Shown here one piece after another: positions 1 through 11,460 of a DNA stretch of 64,000 nucleotides (its first letter is position 1; each line of letters opens with the position of its first letter). A program made the position numbers and the translations under genes. The stretch is from contig JARKIF010000029.1 in the NCBI GenBank assembly GCA_029378245.1, forward strand, positions 248,001 through 312,000, in the 5' to 3' direction. The DNA comes from Roridomyces roridus (Eukaryota; Basidiomycota; Agaricomycetes; Agaricales; Mycenaceae). Below the pieces are notes generated by a model. It did no database searches. It had not been told where the DNA came from and was given only the letters and a program-made list of their open reading frames with translations.

Positions 1-170
1 GATGCTCGCCGCACTCTCTGACCTTGGTTCAATTTTCGCGTCTCGCTGTTTCACCAGCGTCTCGATGTTAGATCATCTCTCGACGATGGCTTAACATCCC
101 CACTCTCGCGCTGCTCTCTCTCTCTCGTTCTTAAAAGGTCTTCTCTCGCTGCTTTTATTTATTTTACAAA
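1..170 (+). promoter_or_regulatory. Pyrimidine-rich leader of the first MYND gene
   Basis: The sequence before the ATG at 171 is rich in CT runs (about 100-150) and ends in an A/T-rich stretch next to the start codon. CT-rich tracts upstream of the start are common in fungal core promoters. No clear TATA box was seen. Confidence 0.4.
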
Positions 171-1305
171 ATGAGCAGCATACCAATCTGTGAAAAGGTC
201 ATGCTGGCGAGCGTTCTTGGCGATCGGAATATGTTGATTGGTAAGGATTCAATATCAAGACTCGTCAAAGAATGGACACGACTGAAGCTTGGCAGGATTT
301 GTCCTTTACTTTTCATTTTGCTGGTTCCTTGACTTGCCACTTCCCGAAATTCAACAAAAGAAGCCCAGTTACAAGCCCAAGAAAGCGAAAATAATGGAGC
401 TCACGCAGGCGTCCCAGGCTAAAATGGATGCGATGTATGGGAAGGAAACCACCGAGGGAGTTGAGAGAGCTTTCCGTGAGTTTGGGATGGGAATGTACGC
501 GCAAGAGAGAGAGGTTCACGACAACGGCAAACAACGCTGCCAGACGTGTCTGAAGCCAAATGACACCAAGAAAAACTATCCTCGCTGCAAACGATGCTGG
601 GATGTGCTGGGGAGGGAGATTCTGTACTGCTCCCCGTTCGTGGCATTAAACTTTTTCTCATCCATTTGAGTTGTTGACCATCACATCAATCCCTCAGCGA
701 CTGCCAGAGAGTGGATTGGAAAGCTGGACACAAGAAAGAATGCGGTAAATACTTACAGCTCGAGGATTTGACGCCTTCGAGTCCCGCACAATCCCCATTC
801 ATCGGCCCTCCACTTCCCAGCTCTAAACCTTCGGTCACACTCAGCGCACTATCTCCCGAGTGCGACTACACGATCCTCTTGGACAACACCCGCGTTCACT
901 TTTCCTTCTCGTACCCGCCTATTCGAGCAGCCTTTCACGCCTGCAAAGATAAGGCGCTGACTACCTGCGACCGCCGCGCCATTGCCATGCTCGCACACTT
1001 TCTCTTCCTTGTTTCGCGCCTGAAAACTTCCGGAGTCGCCCCTAGCGCCATCATGGCGCAAATGTCAACAGAGTTTGATTTTCCAGAGATTGTCCTCGCA
1101 GTAGAAGATATGGAGGCGCGGATGGCTGCGGATTTTGGCTTGCGTCCGTGCGTGCTCATTTTTGGTTGCGACTGTTCATCCGCGGTTCTCACCATTTCTT
1201 TGTCTTAGACCTCTCCTTGTCGCCGCAGGCGTTTCGTTGGCAGAGTGGCAGGATGCTCTAGATCTCTCATCCGGGTGGGTGGAGGTTGGGATCGTAGAGG
1301 CGTAA
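171..1305 (+). CDS. MYND zinc-finger protein, short paralogue
   Basis: Four exons join in frame: 171-240, 296-635, 698-1147 and 1209-1305 (957 nt, 318 residues). All introns are GT..AG. The MYND finger lies at about residues 105-153 and has the full ligand set: C-x2-C, then PRC-KRC, YCSP-DC, and H-x3-C in GHKKEC. MYND fingers are protein-binding zinc folds; in fungi many such proteins have no known partner. The start at 171 is the first in-frame ATG after a pyrimidine-rich leader (about 1-170), so I read that leader as the 5' UTR. Compared with the paralogue at 6690-8396 the protein lacks about 190 N-terminal residues but matches it from the MLASVLGDRN segment onward, and the intron phases are identical. 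The extra N-terminal domain is either truly absent or encoded outside the window. Confidence 0.85.
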
Positions 1306-2017
1306 TAGTTTAAATTTCGTCTTCTTGTTACTTCTTGAGCAACGCAATAATCTTGAACGACTGATTAGAGCCATGAAGTTCGCCTCCAAACGCACCACAG
1401 AGTTGGTAAGTATGGAGCACTCAGACGGCACACAGACGGGTTGAGAGGTAGGCCAGTAGTACTAGCATGACATAAGCCCGTGCAAGCCTTACATACACTA
1501 TACGCAGCTGCAGCTGAAAGAGCCGCAAACAGAAGTTGGAGCGTCGCAGCCGAGAAATGCACATCGGCGGTCGAGGTTCCACGTTCGACAGCTTCCTGTA
1601 CAGATGGATTATGGTGCGTTGGGTCGTCCCAACATGAGAGTTCTGGCCGATGTATAAGACTGAAGAAGTATTACTGTCTGTCGGAGGAAGAATTCGAAAG
1701 GAGCGGGCTCCATGACTGGCCCACAAGGTCCTCCTTCCAGTTTCCCTGTTGAAGGCGAGACGTTCATCGTGGTAAACAAAGTGTCGCGGTTATGAGCACA
1801 GGTACTCACAATTGCATGCAACTGGATGGCCAGTAGATTGCCAGTAGATGGCGACGCAATCCGGAGTGCCAGAATGAATGGCGGGACATTTCGGCCAACA
1901 GCCCAAGGTGTGAAAAGCGTCGATATTTCTAGCTGGGCCGTACTGAGGTAAACAGATTGGAATGAACGGAGATCAGGACAGAAGAGCTTGACGAGGTGGT
2001 GGTTGGAGTCCCCACCA
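1306..2017. other. Intergenic, no supported gene
   Basis: Several short open frames occur on both strands (for example about 1421-1821 on the minus strand), but none has a recognisable motif and none is conserved elsewhere in the window. I see no convincing gene. Confidence 0.4.
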
Positions 2018-2056
2018 ACTTCGTCACTTCGTCAGAAGTGCAAGTTCGTGAGATGC

Positions 2057-2081
2057 GACGAGCTTGCTTCGCAAGCTCGTC
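2057..2081. repeat. Perfect 11-bp-stem hairpin
   Basis: GACGAGCTTGC and its reverse complement flank a 3-nt TTC loop. It lies just inside the left end of the candidate element at 2021-3391. Confidence 0.7.
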
Positions 2082-3077
2082 AGAACTCAATTTCGGCCGC
2101 GCAAATCTGCAAGTTCGTCGGCTCGCTGGGTAAGTTCCTCATTCCATCGCGTCCGTAGCCCACTGTCCGTCAAGCCGCTAAGTCATCGCGACTTGCTTAC
2201 CACCCTTGTTCCGCTGGAGTTCTTTCAATCTCACTCCGCTCGTCTGACTGGTTTACGCACTGCGCGAGGTTGGTAATGTAGTCTCCTTTTTTTGGCGTGT
2301 TCCTATCGACGCTGTACTGGCGGCCGGAGCCCACACCACGCCAGGACTGCGTGCCAGCGGCGCGCCTCGCGATACAAACTCTCTCGTGCGCTCGTAAGTG
2401 GTTTCATCAAAGACCCACGAGTCGTTGAACTCATTATCTACTTGTTCAACCACGACAAAATAGGTACTTTATTCTATATATCGTACTTCTACTTATCGTG
2501 TGCTGAAAAGTCTCCCTCCAAGGACCCTAGCTCTGATCCAGACCCGAATTTGTTCCGCATCTGGTGAGTACGACTCGGAGTGATCCAAAACCAAAACTCT
2601 TGGAATGAATCAGCATATAGACGACAGACAGACTGGAGGACCTGACCTCAAATGATGCACGCGACACTGTCTCTCCGGCCAAATTTGGCCGCCCCCAGGA
2701 CCCTCCGCGTTGTCAGCGGACTGTCCATCTCAGAAACAGAAGGTCAGAGTATGTTAATTTTGCGAGCGAATGGAGTCTTACTGGGTGTGGAAAGGGCGGG
2801 GAGGAAATCGTCCTCGGCGTCGACAACAGTGGAGAGCCTCGCAGCAAAAACATCAAGCACAGAAAGCCGTGCCTGGACGACAAGACAGTCAGCGACAAAG
2901 GTAAACGGCACCATGCCATCACGCACCGTCCCCGCTGTGCTCGGGGCGCTCCATGACCGTTGATCATGACCTCCTCTGGCAAAGAGCCTCCAACCCGAGC
3001 CCATAACCCCCAAGATCGGCGGCAGTGGGCCACGGCCGTGTCTCCTCGAACCGGAAGGATGCTGTGAGCCTCCATTC

Positions 3078-3095
3078 GGAGAGAGAGAGAGAGAG
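3078..3095. repeat. GA microsatellite
   Basis: An uninterrupted run of GA dinucleotides inside the candidate element at 2021-3391. Confidence 0.8.
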
Positions 3096-3331
3096 ATCGG
3101 GATACTCACTGGTCGAATTCATCGGAATGAGTGGTGTGGGTATCGTCGCGGGCGTCTTCCAAGGCGGCCGGGCAGCGAGATCATGGGGGAAGGAAAGGAA
3201 GGATGGTTTGGCAATGTTTGCGGACGTGCGAATCCAAAGATTCTGCCGGATCGAGCATTCTGACGAACTTGCAGAGGTCGGTCAAGTGAAAATGACTGCC
3301 GACCCGCTTAACGGCTGGTGACGAAGTTGCG

Positions 3332-3371
3332 CGATCAAATGACGCTGATGCGCAATCAAATGACGCTGATG
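3332..3371. repeat. Short tandem duplication
   Basis: The motif GCAATCAAATGACGCTGAT occurs twice in tandem, the first copy lacking one base. It lies immediately inside the right inverted repeat of the candidate element. Confidence 0.7.
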
Positions 3372-3634
3372 CGCTTCTGACGAAGTGACGAGGTATCCTA
3401 CGACTCGTGGTGGTTGGGGTCCAAGGTGAGATTGATGCGGATCATCGATAGCCGTGCTCGGTCCACGTGATCAAAGCTCGCTTGTCCTCTGCGTCCACCA
3501 CGCAAAAGTCATCCACTCCCAGCCGCCTGAAAATCCTTTCATACTTGTGCGTCCCAGTCGGAATACCCTACGCATCGCTCATCCAGGCTTCCTTGACCCA
3601 CAGAGTCCGTCAGACAGTTGGCCCATCGATCGCG

Positions 3635-4783
3635 ATGTCAGCCCCTTCGCCGACCTACCCAGAACTCGCAGCGGCACGCAGCCGTATCGTGGAATTGGAT
3701 CTCGAAATAGAGCACTTGGCGCGTTTGCTTGACGTGTGCATTGCTGAACAAATCCGCTGCCGCCAAGTGCTCGCCCGATACAAGTACCCGATTCTCACAC
3801 TGCCGGCCGAAATCACATCGGAAATATTCACCCATTTCACCTCCTCGGACCTCGAATTGACGCCGAATTTTGGCGCGCCCTCGCCTTCGTTCCTGCTTCA
3901 AGTATGTCGTCAATGACGCGATGTAGCGCTCGGGACGCCGGCATTATGGAGCTCAATTCCAGTTGTTCTCCATGATGGGGACCCGGAATCGGTACACGGG
4001 GAGCGGCTGGAACGGCTGGAACTTTGGTTAAAACGCTCCGGGAACTGTCCCCTGTCCATCCGACTGTGGGACGAGCGTCTTGCCCAAGACTCGACCTCTA
4101 TCCCGAGTAGCAACTTGTTCGTGACGGCGATTATGCGCCACGCCTCACACTTGTAACATGTTGATATTCAGGTACCTTACGAGGCCCTCCGCGGCTTCAC
4201 AGCGGCCATGCCGATTTTACACAGCGTGCTTGTTGGTCCATCAGAGAGGTACATCCTGCCGGACACCACACCCTCTCACAGGGCGGTGCCGATGTTCACA
4301 TTGGCACCGAATCTGAGAAGAGCAGTCCTCTCGACCAAGTTCAACGCCTTCACAATAACCCTTCCCTGGTCCCAACTCACTACTCTCACCGCCGATTTCT
4401 ACATTCCCGAGGCGATCTACGTACTTGGCCAAACAACAGCGCTCGAGAAGTGCACGATTACCATCTATGGCTATGCTGATTCTGCACCTGCCCACTCCGC
4501 AGTCGCGCTGCCAAGTCTGCACTCGCTGAGCCTTTATTGGGGGGATGGCGAACCCGATGACAGCTTGGTGGCACTCGTAAGTGCGCTTACTCTTCCGGCC
4601 CTGGATTCGCTCGTCGTTCCCGAATTCTTTTTGGGATCCGACCCCATCGCCGCGCTTTCGCGTTTACGTCCGCACGGATCTCCGCGCGTAATGGAGATCG
4701 AGGAAGCGCGTCTCTCGTTTCATGCATACAAGGCGGCATTCCCCGATGTGGTCCTCAGCGTCGATTCATTGGAGGAGGATTGA
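3635..4783 (+). pseudogene. F-box protein pseudogene, two nonsense codons
   Basis: One 383-codon frame starts at ATG 3635 and ends with the stop at 4781-4783. It has the layout of Agaricomycete F-box proteins: an N-terminal coiled helix (about residues 10-45), the F-box core beginning LPAEITSEIF and running to QVCR, then an alternating leucine-rich C-terminal region. Functional relatives would serve as substrate adaptors of SCF ubiquitin ligases. The frame carries two in-frame stops: TGA at 3914-3916, where the family normally has Trp (QVCR-x-W-RDVAL), and TAA at 4154-4156. Apart from those two codons no frameshift is needed. The start is the ATG that opens the conserved helix. Reading it as spliced is unlikely because no GT..AG pair removes both stops. 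Confidence 0.8.
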
Positions 4784-6689
4784 TCGGAGTCTCATGGGAC
4801 TCTCCGGAATGGGAAGTTGCTTGAGGACTTGGAGAAGGTGATGAAAACCACTGGACGCTACCGCTGTTGCATTGTACACTAGTGTGGAGGATAAAGTGAG
4901 GTATTGGTGCCGACCCGGCTGTTATGATGGGACGAATCGTGGAGAGTATGAGTACTCGAGTTAGATCGAGCAGCGCAAAACAATCCCATCGGCGTGCGTA
5001 ATTTCCCCGTCCCGTGCTCTTGAGTTTAGGTTGGGTTTAGGCAGCTTGGCGGCGGTCCTTCCTTGCCGGTACTGGACGTCTGAAAATCTTGTTTAGGCTG
5101 CTTGCAAAGAGTCTCGTACGCATCCTCGACAGTCTTGCATGGTGAAGGGTCGTTTACGCTGTGCAACCGACTGCACGGCACGAGCACGGATCAACAACTA
5201 GGCACTGTGACATCACGCGTCACTCCGACTCTTTCTTCCAGCCACCCCCATCCTGCAGCCACTGATACGCCTGCAAAATGAACACGCTAGGAATACGTGA
5301 AATTTCGCGATTTCTCTTATAACCAACAGTAGTATCATCTCACGAGAGCGCTAGTGCTGAGCCCAGAAGCAGCTAGTAGGATTACGATGCATGGTGTACT
5401 GTACGGGTCGAAGGGGAACCTAAGATGACTGACGGACCCACTCCGAAACACGTAGGAGTTCGTGCTAGTCCTCTTACCAATGGGAATATCTTATAACCAA
5501 GTCGTTGAGCTCTGGTTCAATCCGATGGTTACAAGGGAATTAGCAGCAATTGGGAATAAGCGGACGGTTGAGTCATCGATCACGATCGAGGCCTCAGCTG
5601 GAGTCATTACCAACCGGAATGATGGCGCCGGAAGATCGTGTGCCTGGTCCGTGATATCGGAACACGGGAGCACTCTGGAATCACTACTTGCGGACTTCGG
5701 AATGGTGTCTTTAACGACGGGATACCCAAGATGTGGGTATCGAATTAAAGCTACGGGCCAGTACTATCCGGTCCTGGAACAATAGCGCAAAGGAGGAAAG
5801 ATGGGAATAATGGAACTCGACTTCCGACCCTCGGCATCAGCCTTACCAAACTGAAACATGATGGATCGACGGCTGACTGAGCTTGGGATGGTGCGAGGAT
5901 GGCGCCATCCAACCTGTAGACCAATGAAATAGCAAGGATACCCTAATTGCGTTGCGAAGATCGCATTCCTGTATTATTTATTAGATTGCCGGACTTGTAT
6001 ATAACTAGGTAGAGTGTTCCCTTGGAAGCCGAACAATCACCCCCGTCTGTTGTACGCATTAGCGTCTCTAAAGGGTTGTGCTTGGGCTTTCGAGGTGCAC
6101 TGTGTTGGATAGTGGCTTCATAAAGTTTGTACTAGTTGGAATCATATTATTTTGAATCGGAATCGTCGTCATCGTTGAAACCAAATCGTCGTACTCGCCT
6201 CAATCAAGAATCTATTAAGCAATCAGTCAAGTCAAGTCGTTGGAACATCGTCGTATTTGGCTAGGGAATCTCAGTACCAGTCGGGAAGAAGAGTAGAATC
6301 GAGTTGCGAAGTTTCGGAATAAGGAATACGATCGGTGTTTGACCACCAACCCACCTACTACATCAATCTTATCAACTACAGCTGAGAAGCTATACAATCT
6401 ACCAAAAGGGTTGCTTGTTCCAGTCTCGACTGAACCTAATACCCGTCCCTTGGAAATACCACTTTCCTTTGGAATAAACTTATTACTTTCTCCCTCCACA
6501 ACCTACTACCTGTATAAGGACCTGTATTGGGACTTTTACTCGTCTGAACACTCGATTGAATACACTCGCTACGAGCTCGTGTCTGTGTTGGTTATCTAAA
6601 TAAGCTACTTGCTTATTCCTGTGTACCGCCGTATACGATACAGTGGTGTTGGGTTTCTCCCTTGGGTTTAGAGCACATTCGTCACCACG
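4784..6689. other. Long intergenic stretch, possible retrotransposon debris
   Basis: No convincing gene. From about 5900 to 6650 the sequence turns A/T-rich, with a TATATAA motif near 5998-6005 and pyrimidine tracts, and ends just before the second MYND gene. This resembles a worn long terminal repeat, but I could not find two matching ends, a primer-binding site or any gag/pol coding. The frame at 6339-6599 has no family features. Confidence 0.3.
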
Positions 6690-8396
6690 ATGCCCTTTTC
6701 GTTGGCGAACTTTAGCATCAAAACGCCTGGAATACCGCCTGATATCCAACTAGCCTCTTCCGATCCTCTTGCTTGGGAAGAAAGGTGGGAGCAGGTCTTC
6801 CGAGTCGCGGAGGCCCAAGGCCACCGTTTTGTGGAGGACTGGGCCCACAAATTCGCCATATCGAAAGTCATGCAGAGCCCGGAAAACCCAGACGCCGTCA
6901 TTCGCTGCACCCGCTCCCTGCGAGAGACCTTGTGCGAGCTCCAGACGCAGGTCACCTACGACGCCGCACCGTTCCTTGCCGAGAATGAGGTGCAGCGGAG
7001 ATGGATGTCAGCTTCGCCTGCGCGGCGTGGCGAGATCATTCTCGCTGGCCTGGTCTCTGCCTGCACCAACATACCCGCTATGCACGATGCCCGACTCTTC
7101 TGCGAAAAAGAAATGAGCGTAGAGTCGCACCGACAAAATGGTCGTCTATTCCTCGATCTCTTGGAGGAGATGACAGTACCTAACCCCACCGTTGACTCGC
7201 CAACTTATATCTCGAATCCTGTGTGGGATGCGATTTCTGCCGATCAGACTACGCTCTCTGCGAAGATTGCACTGGCAAAACATCTGGGTGACCGCAACCT
7301 ATTGATTGGTGAGTATTCCCGTTCAGCGGGGCACTCGATTCGTCTGAAATCTTGCAGGATATGTCGTCAACTTTGCGCTTTGTTCGATTCTCGACTTGGC
7401 ACCTCCTGGTATCTACCAAATGAAAGGCGCTTCCAAGCCTCACAAATCTAAGAAAGCAGGCGTGCAGCTCGGCCAAGACAGAGTGCGCAGGGCCTGTGGA
7501 GAAGAAGCGGCCAAGGCTTTCGGGAAAGTTGCTCTTGAGATGGGCAAAGGGATCTATGCTCAAGAGAAGGAGGTATACGTCGAGGGGAAACAGGCCTTCC
7601 AGATGTGTAGGAAAATCAACGATGGGACGAAACAATACCCGCGCTGCAAGCGATGCTGGGATACAATGCACAGGCAGGTTCTGTACTGCTCACCGTGCGT
7701 GCTAAACGTCCATTTTTTTTTCTTGGCCATTGATTGCTGATCGTGAATCCCAGCGAATGTCAGAAGGTTGATTGGAAAGCTGGACACAAGAAAGAATGTG
7801 GGAAATTGCTCCAATTCGAGGATTTGGCGCCCTCCACTCCTGAGCAACAGTCCCCTCAAATCGGTCCTCGACTCTCCGGTTTCAAACGCCCGGGCGCTCT
7901 CCTTTTCCAAGTCGCACAATTGAAACGACTTTCCCCCGAGTACGACTATCTCATCTTTTTGGATAAAGGCCAGGCGTGCTTCTCCTTCCCCCACCCGCCT
8001 ATCCGCGCCGCCTTTCGCACCTGTAGAGACAAAGCAATGACCACAGGTGATCGCCGCGCCGTCGCGACGCTCGGTCACTTTCTCCTCTTCGTGTACGAGT
8101 ACGCCTGACAGCTGAAGAAGATTGGCGTCGACCCAGACGACATGATGGAGCAGATAGAGGTAGAGTACGACTTTCCGGAGATTTTGTGTGCTGTAGACGA
8201 GATGGAGGAGCGGAGGTTCCTGGATTTTGCGGAGCGTCCGTGCGTGCTTGATTTCTTGTTATCATTGGAGGATTCTCACTTTCTTTCCTACAGACCTCTG
8301 ATTCTCGACGCGGGAGTGTCGCCGGCAGAGTGGAAGGCGGTTCCATCCACTTGGCTGGACGTTGGAATCGTTCCCTCCTCTCGCAATCGAGTTTAG
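6690..8396 (+). CDS. MYND zinc-finger protein, long paralogue with in-frame TGA
   Basis: Exons 6690-7308, 7358-7694, 7754-8239 and 8294-8396 join to 515 codons. Splice positions and phases match the short paralogue at 171-1305. The first 190 or so residues are an all-alpha region absent from that paralogue; the MYND finger is at about 288-338. Two defects stand out. The first zinc ligand of the C-x2-C pair is Phe (AFQMC, against RCQTC in the paralogue). An in-frame TGA at 8106-8108 (codon 437) follows LLFVYEYA, while the downstream frame stays open and conserved. The stop would remove about 78 C-terminal residues. A 21-nt GT..AG segment (8091-8111) would also remove it, but that is too short for a credible intron. 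It may be a recent pseudogene or a truncated product. Confidence 0.75.
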
Positions 8397-8564
8397 GTCG
8401 AGTGTGCGAGGCCACTCCAAAGTTAGAACGAGCAAATGAGCATGTCGGATAGTTGAAAGTCTGTACTTTTCTTGGGTAAAACATGTGCAATCCAATTTGA
8501 ATGTACATATGTATGGATGGCTGATCCCCAATTCCACTACGTATTCGGGATTTATACTGGTTGG
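8397..8564. other. Intergenic, 3' flank of the MYND gene
   Basis: A short A/T-rich stretch between the MYND stop and the decarboxylase fragment. Nothing recognisable. Confidence 0.4.
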
Positions 8565-8692
8565 ATTTGCGGACGTGCTGGTATCAGTGTACAAATCCGG
8601 GGGAGATCTGGCAGCGTAATTTCTTGAAGTGAGTTGCGTTCTTCCCTCGGCTTGAAATTTGATTTGATGTATTGCAGATCGGCACCTTAGTA
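8565..8692 (+). pseudogene. Fragment of a phenolic-acid-decarboxylase-like gene
   Basis: The stretch reads CWYQC, then PGEIWQ, then NFLE, followed by a GT..AG intron and IGTLVS. This matches the exon 1 end, the intron position and the exon 2 start of the full gene at 10877-11460 (CCYQC, PGKIWQ, NFLE, then ETGTFVS). The similarity stops abruptly at about 8692, exactly where the large inverted-duplication arm begins. It is therefore a third, truncated copy, probably broken by the rearrangement that placed the arm here. Confidence 0.7.
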
Positions 8693-10838
8693 TCATGAGT
8701 CTGAGGCTCGTAGTTCCGTCCGTTTCAGGATAAGAAGGAAGCTGAACCAGCTCACAGATATCCCGGCTGCCGAGTCAATACCTCCGGACAACCTTTCACC
8801 GAGGGATGCGCCAGGTGCAGCCTCGCGGAGCTGGCGGGACGGAACGTTTTCCCCGATTCGGCAGCATTTTCTGGCCACGGAATCAACCTCGGAGAATAGC
8901 TTTAGAGAGCACGTGGAGGTTCAACGGGGGAGTAAAACGGCTGACTGGAGCAGGGTGTATCGGTACCTGCGCGGCACAGAAAGTGTCGCCCGCATCATCA
9001 AACTTGACCAGGACCGTCGGCAGATACCATTTCCGTTCGATTCGGAGGTGTGTCTTCAGACAGGACGCATTCACTTTTTAGACAAACGAGTCGATATCTA
9101 GAGCGCAGGGATTTCAATATCCATAAGAGTTCGAACAAGTGTGTGTCTAGACTCAAGGGAATCATGGTTCAGTGAGGCCGTAGCTCGCATGAATCCGACC
9201 GAGGTTCACCGCAGGTTGCTTGTTCGACTCAGGTATCGGATTTGGAGAACATCGCGCTTGGCACCTTTTGAATCACGGGAAAGAATATCGACAGACATAC
9301 CAGGTGAGTCTGGAAGGTGAACGCGCTGTAAGTTGACACATTATTCAAACAGTCCCGGCCCGAAGCTGGATCGCCAGCTACATATATCTCATCTTATCCG
9401 CCTGGTTCAAGATCACCGTTATCAACATGAAATCGCCGAGTCCAAAGTCTTCGCCGTCTTATCGCAGGCTGAGCTCTCACCGGCGTCCAAGGTCCATCCC
9501 GCGTTGAAATAGATAATCGAAGCTAGGATAATCTCGTCGACGGCAAATTCAGCTTGAATCCCGATTCCTGAGACCGAATATCGTGGCGACGGGTACTTTG
9601 ACACGTCCTGTCAACCGGGGGACATTGTCAACGCCGTCGAGACAATCTTATCTTGCGGCAACTCAGCTTCCTCCGTGGAGTGCGTAGCACTGATCTTAAT
9701 CCAATGCGTCCTGCCGCGGTCAGGTGGGGCTGCAAGCTCGACACGAGAATCATCCAATGAAGATGACTCGGAATTCGGAGCGAAAACAGGCACCACTTCC
9801 CCAGGGTTCCTTGTGAACTCGAGGTTTCTGTACAAGGGACTTCACAAACCACAATGACTACGACACGATCGACAACTGCGACGCGTCAACCGCCAGCGTA
9901 TGTACCCGGAACTGACAGCGCGCCGCGGTTCAACTCGAAACGATCCAAACCGAACCCGATGCGCACGCTGCACGGCGGGCGGCGGGAGTAAGGATATATC
10001 ACATTTCAATTGAATCCATCTTGATTTTTGTTTGCAGCCCTTTTACGCGTGGTTGAAAATCATAATTGGCATCGCTTGGAAGATCAAAGACCGAGAGGCT
10101 GCCGCAGTGCCGCTTGCAGTCCTCCAACCAAGTCGCACGATTGCAACGCAACGGTGTCTCATTCTCACTTCTCGATCCGACGATCCCTGCTCACTACTCC
10201 CACTCCACATTTAATTGCCCTCTTTTCGCTCAGACTTCGATTGACGTCGGCGGTGGAAAGTTGAACAATGGAACGTCCGGATCAAAGGGCGCTGGTCCTG
10301 ATATTTGATGATCGAGCAAATAGCCGCTGTTTGTTCTTCCCGCCTTTTGCTTCTGGCCCCGTCCCGACAGCTTTCTCTTTCCTCGTGCCTTGCTGCTGCC
10401 CCTCGTGCCATCGTCGGCGGATGGAATGCCTCGATCAAGGGCACGACCGCCTCTGCGCTGGACCGCCGTCAAACGCTTGTTCTGGGCGGTCGCCCTAAGA
10501 CTCCTTTCAAGGGCGGAATCTTCAGGAACGCGCAAAGCACTTCTCATCCCTTCAAACCCACCTTCTCTGGAGCTTTGCGATGAACCGCAGACTGAAATCC
10601 AGGGGCACGTCGCCTTTTTCCATGCGCCGACTCCATGTGCCTGTGTTTCTTCTCAGTGGCTCCGGCGCTCGAGCAACTTCTGGTACTTATGAAGAGCAGT
10701 ATCACCGGACCGCGCGTGTTGCTCCCGGTTCTTCCGTCGCACTTTTGCCGCAAATCGATGCCCGCCAGTGGCCTTTCGGGCAACCAATTCGCCAAAGAGC
10801 ACGCCATGGTTCCGACGAGCACTTCGCGTGCCTTCCCT

Positions 10839-10845
10839 TATATAA
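10839..10845 (+). promoter_or_regulatory. TATA box of the left decarboxylase gene
   Basis: TATATAA sits 32 bp before the ATG at 10877. The same box occurs in the right arm at 36629-36635, but there a 4 kb transposon separates it from its gene. Confidence 0.6.
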
Positions 10846-10876
10846 TAGGATGCACGCGCATTAACCGTCCGGTACC

Positions 10877-11460
10877 ATGCTCCCCGACATCTTCACGCAC
10901 ACGCCACTCCACCCATCCTTCACCCACGACGTCCTCGACACACATCTCATCTACGACTACGACGCCGCTGACTCGCAAGGTAATCCCCAAAAGTGGCGCT
11001 ACGAACTCTGGTTCTTTTCCGCCAACCGAGTCGTCTACGCCGTCCCTGAAGGTCCTATGAAAGGGAGGCAGAACTATCAGACCTGCTGCTACCAATGTAT
11101 TAGGCCCGGCAAGATTTGGCAGTGTAACTTCTTGGAGTGAGTCGCATTCTGTTCCCTCCGAGTCATCTGGGAATGATCTTGAATTTTGGCAGGGAAACAG
11201 GCACCTTTGTATCCCTCATCTGGGACATTCCAGGCAAGACGATCACCTCGGCTGCGGCGTTTTCCAAAGGGCACTGGGAGTGCCCGGCGGAGGCTCAAGG
11301 GGATAAACGCAACCCGGAGGACTTTGCTCGGCGGAGGGAGCTCGTTGAGTTGGGTATCCAGACTGAGAGGATGGTGATGGCGGAGCAGGCGAGGGTGTTG
11401 CAGCAGTTCAAGGGTGCGGGGTGTCTGAAGCCTATTGCGCCTGATGCGGTGACCTTTTGA
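10877..11460 (+). CDS. Phenolic acid decarboxylase-like protein, intact copy
   Basis: Two exons (10877-11136 and 11193-11460) give 175 residues, the normal size for phenolic acid decarboxylases. These small beta-barrel enzymes convert p-coumaric and ferulic acids to vinylphenols without a cofactor, and fungi use them on plant phenolics. Features that fit: an early Y-x-Y pair (LIYDYD), the KWRYEL strand, a GR motif (MKGRQNY), then NFLEETGTFVS, which would supply the catalytic Glu, and a KGHW motif before an Arg/Glu-rich C-terminal helix. The helix ends in ATG-free coding and a stop at 11458-11460. No signal peptide, so it is probably cytosolic. The start follows a TATA box. Assignment is by recalled family motifs; a profile search would settle it. 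A second copy lies at 32019-32547. Confidence 0.7.

Larger units (their letters stand above)
2021..3391. mobile_element. Possible non-autonomous DNA transposon with 18-bp inverted repeats
   Basis: TCGTCACTTCGTCAGAAG at 2021-2038 recurs as a perfect reverse complement at 3374-3391, enclosing 1.37 kb. A 16-bp direct repeat with one mismatch (GTGGTGGTTGGAGTCC) lies just outside both ends at 1996-2011 and about 3407-3422, which is too long for a normal target-site duplication. Next to the left end is an 11-bp-stem hairpin (2057-2081). Next to the right end is a near-tandem duplication (about 3332-3370). No transposase frame was found inside. It could be a MITE-like element, or repeats of another origin. 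Confidence 0.4.

Noticed and set aside
1421..1821. Minus-strand gene in the first intergenic region
   Set aside because: Two overlapping open frames without motif, splice support or conservation in the window.
5900..6650. Solo long terminal repeat
   Set aside because: The A/T-rich, TATA-containing character is suggestive, but no matching ends, target duplication or internal genes were found.
8091..8111. A 21-nt intron that would remove the TGA in the long MYND gene
   Set aside because: It has GT..AG ends and keeps the frame, but every other intron in the window is at least about 44 nt, and no branch point fits in it.
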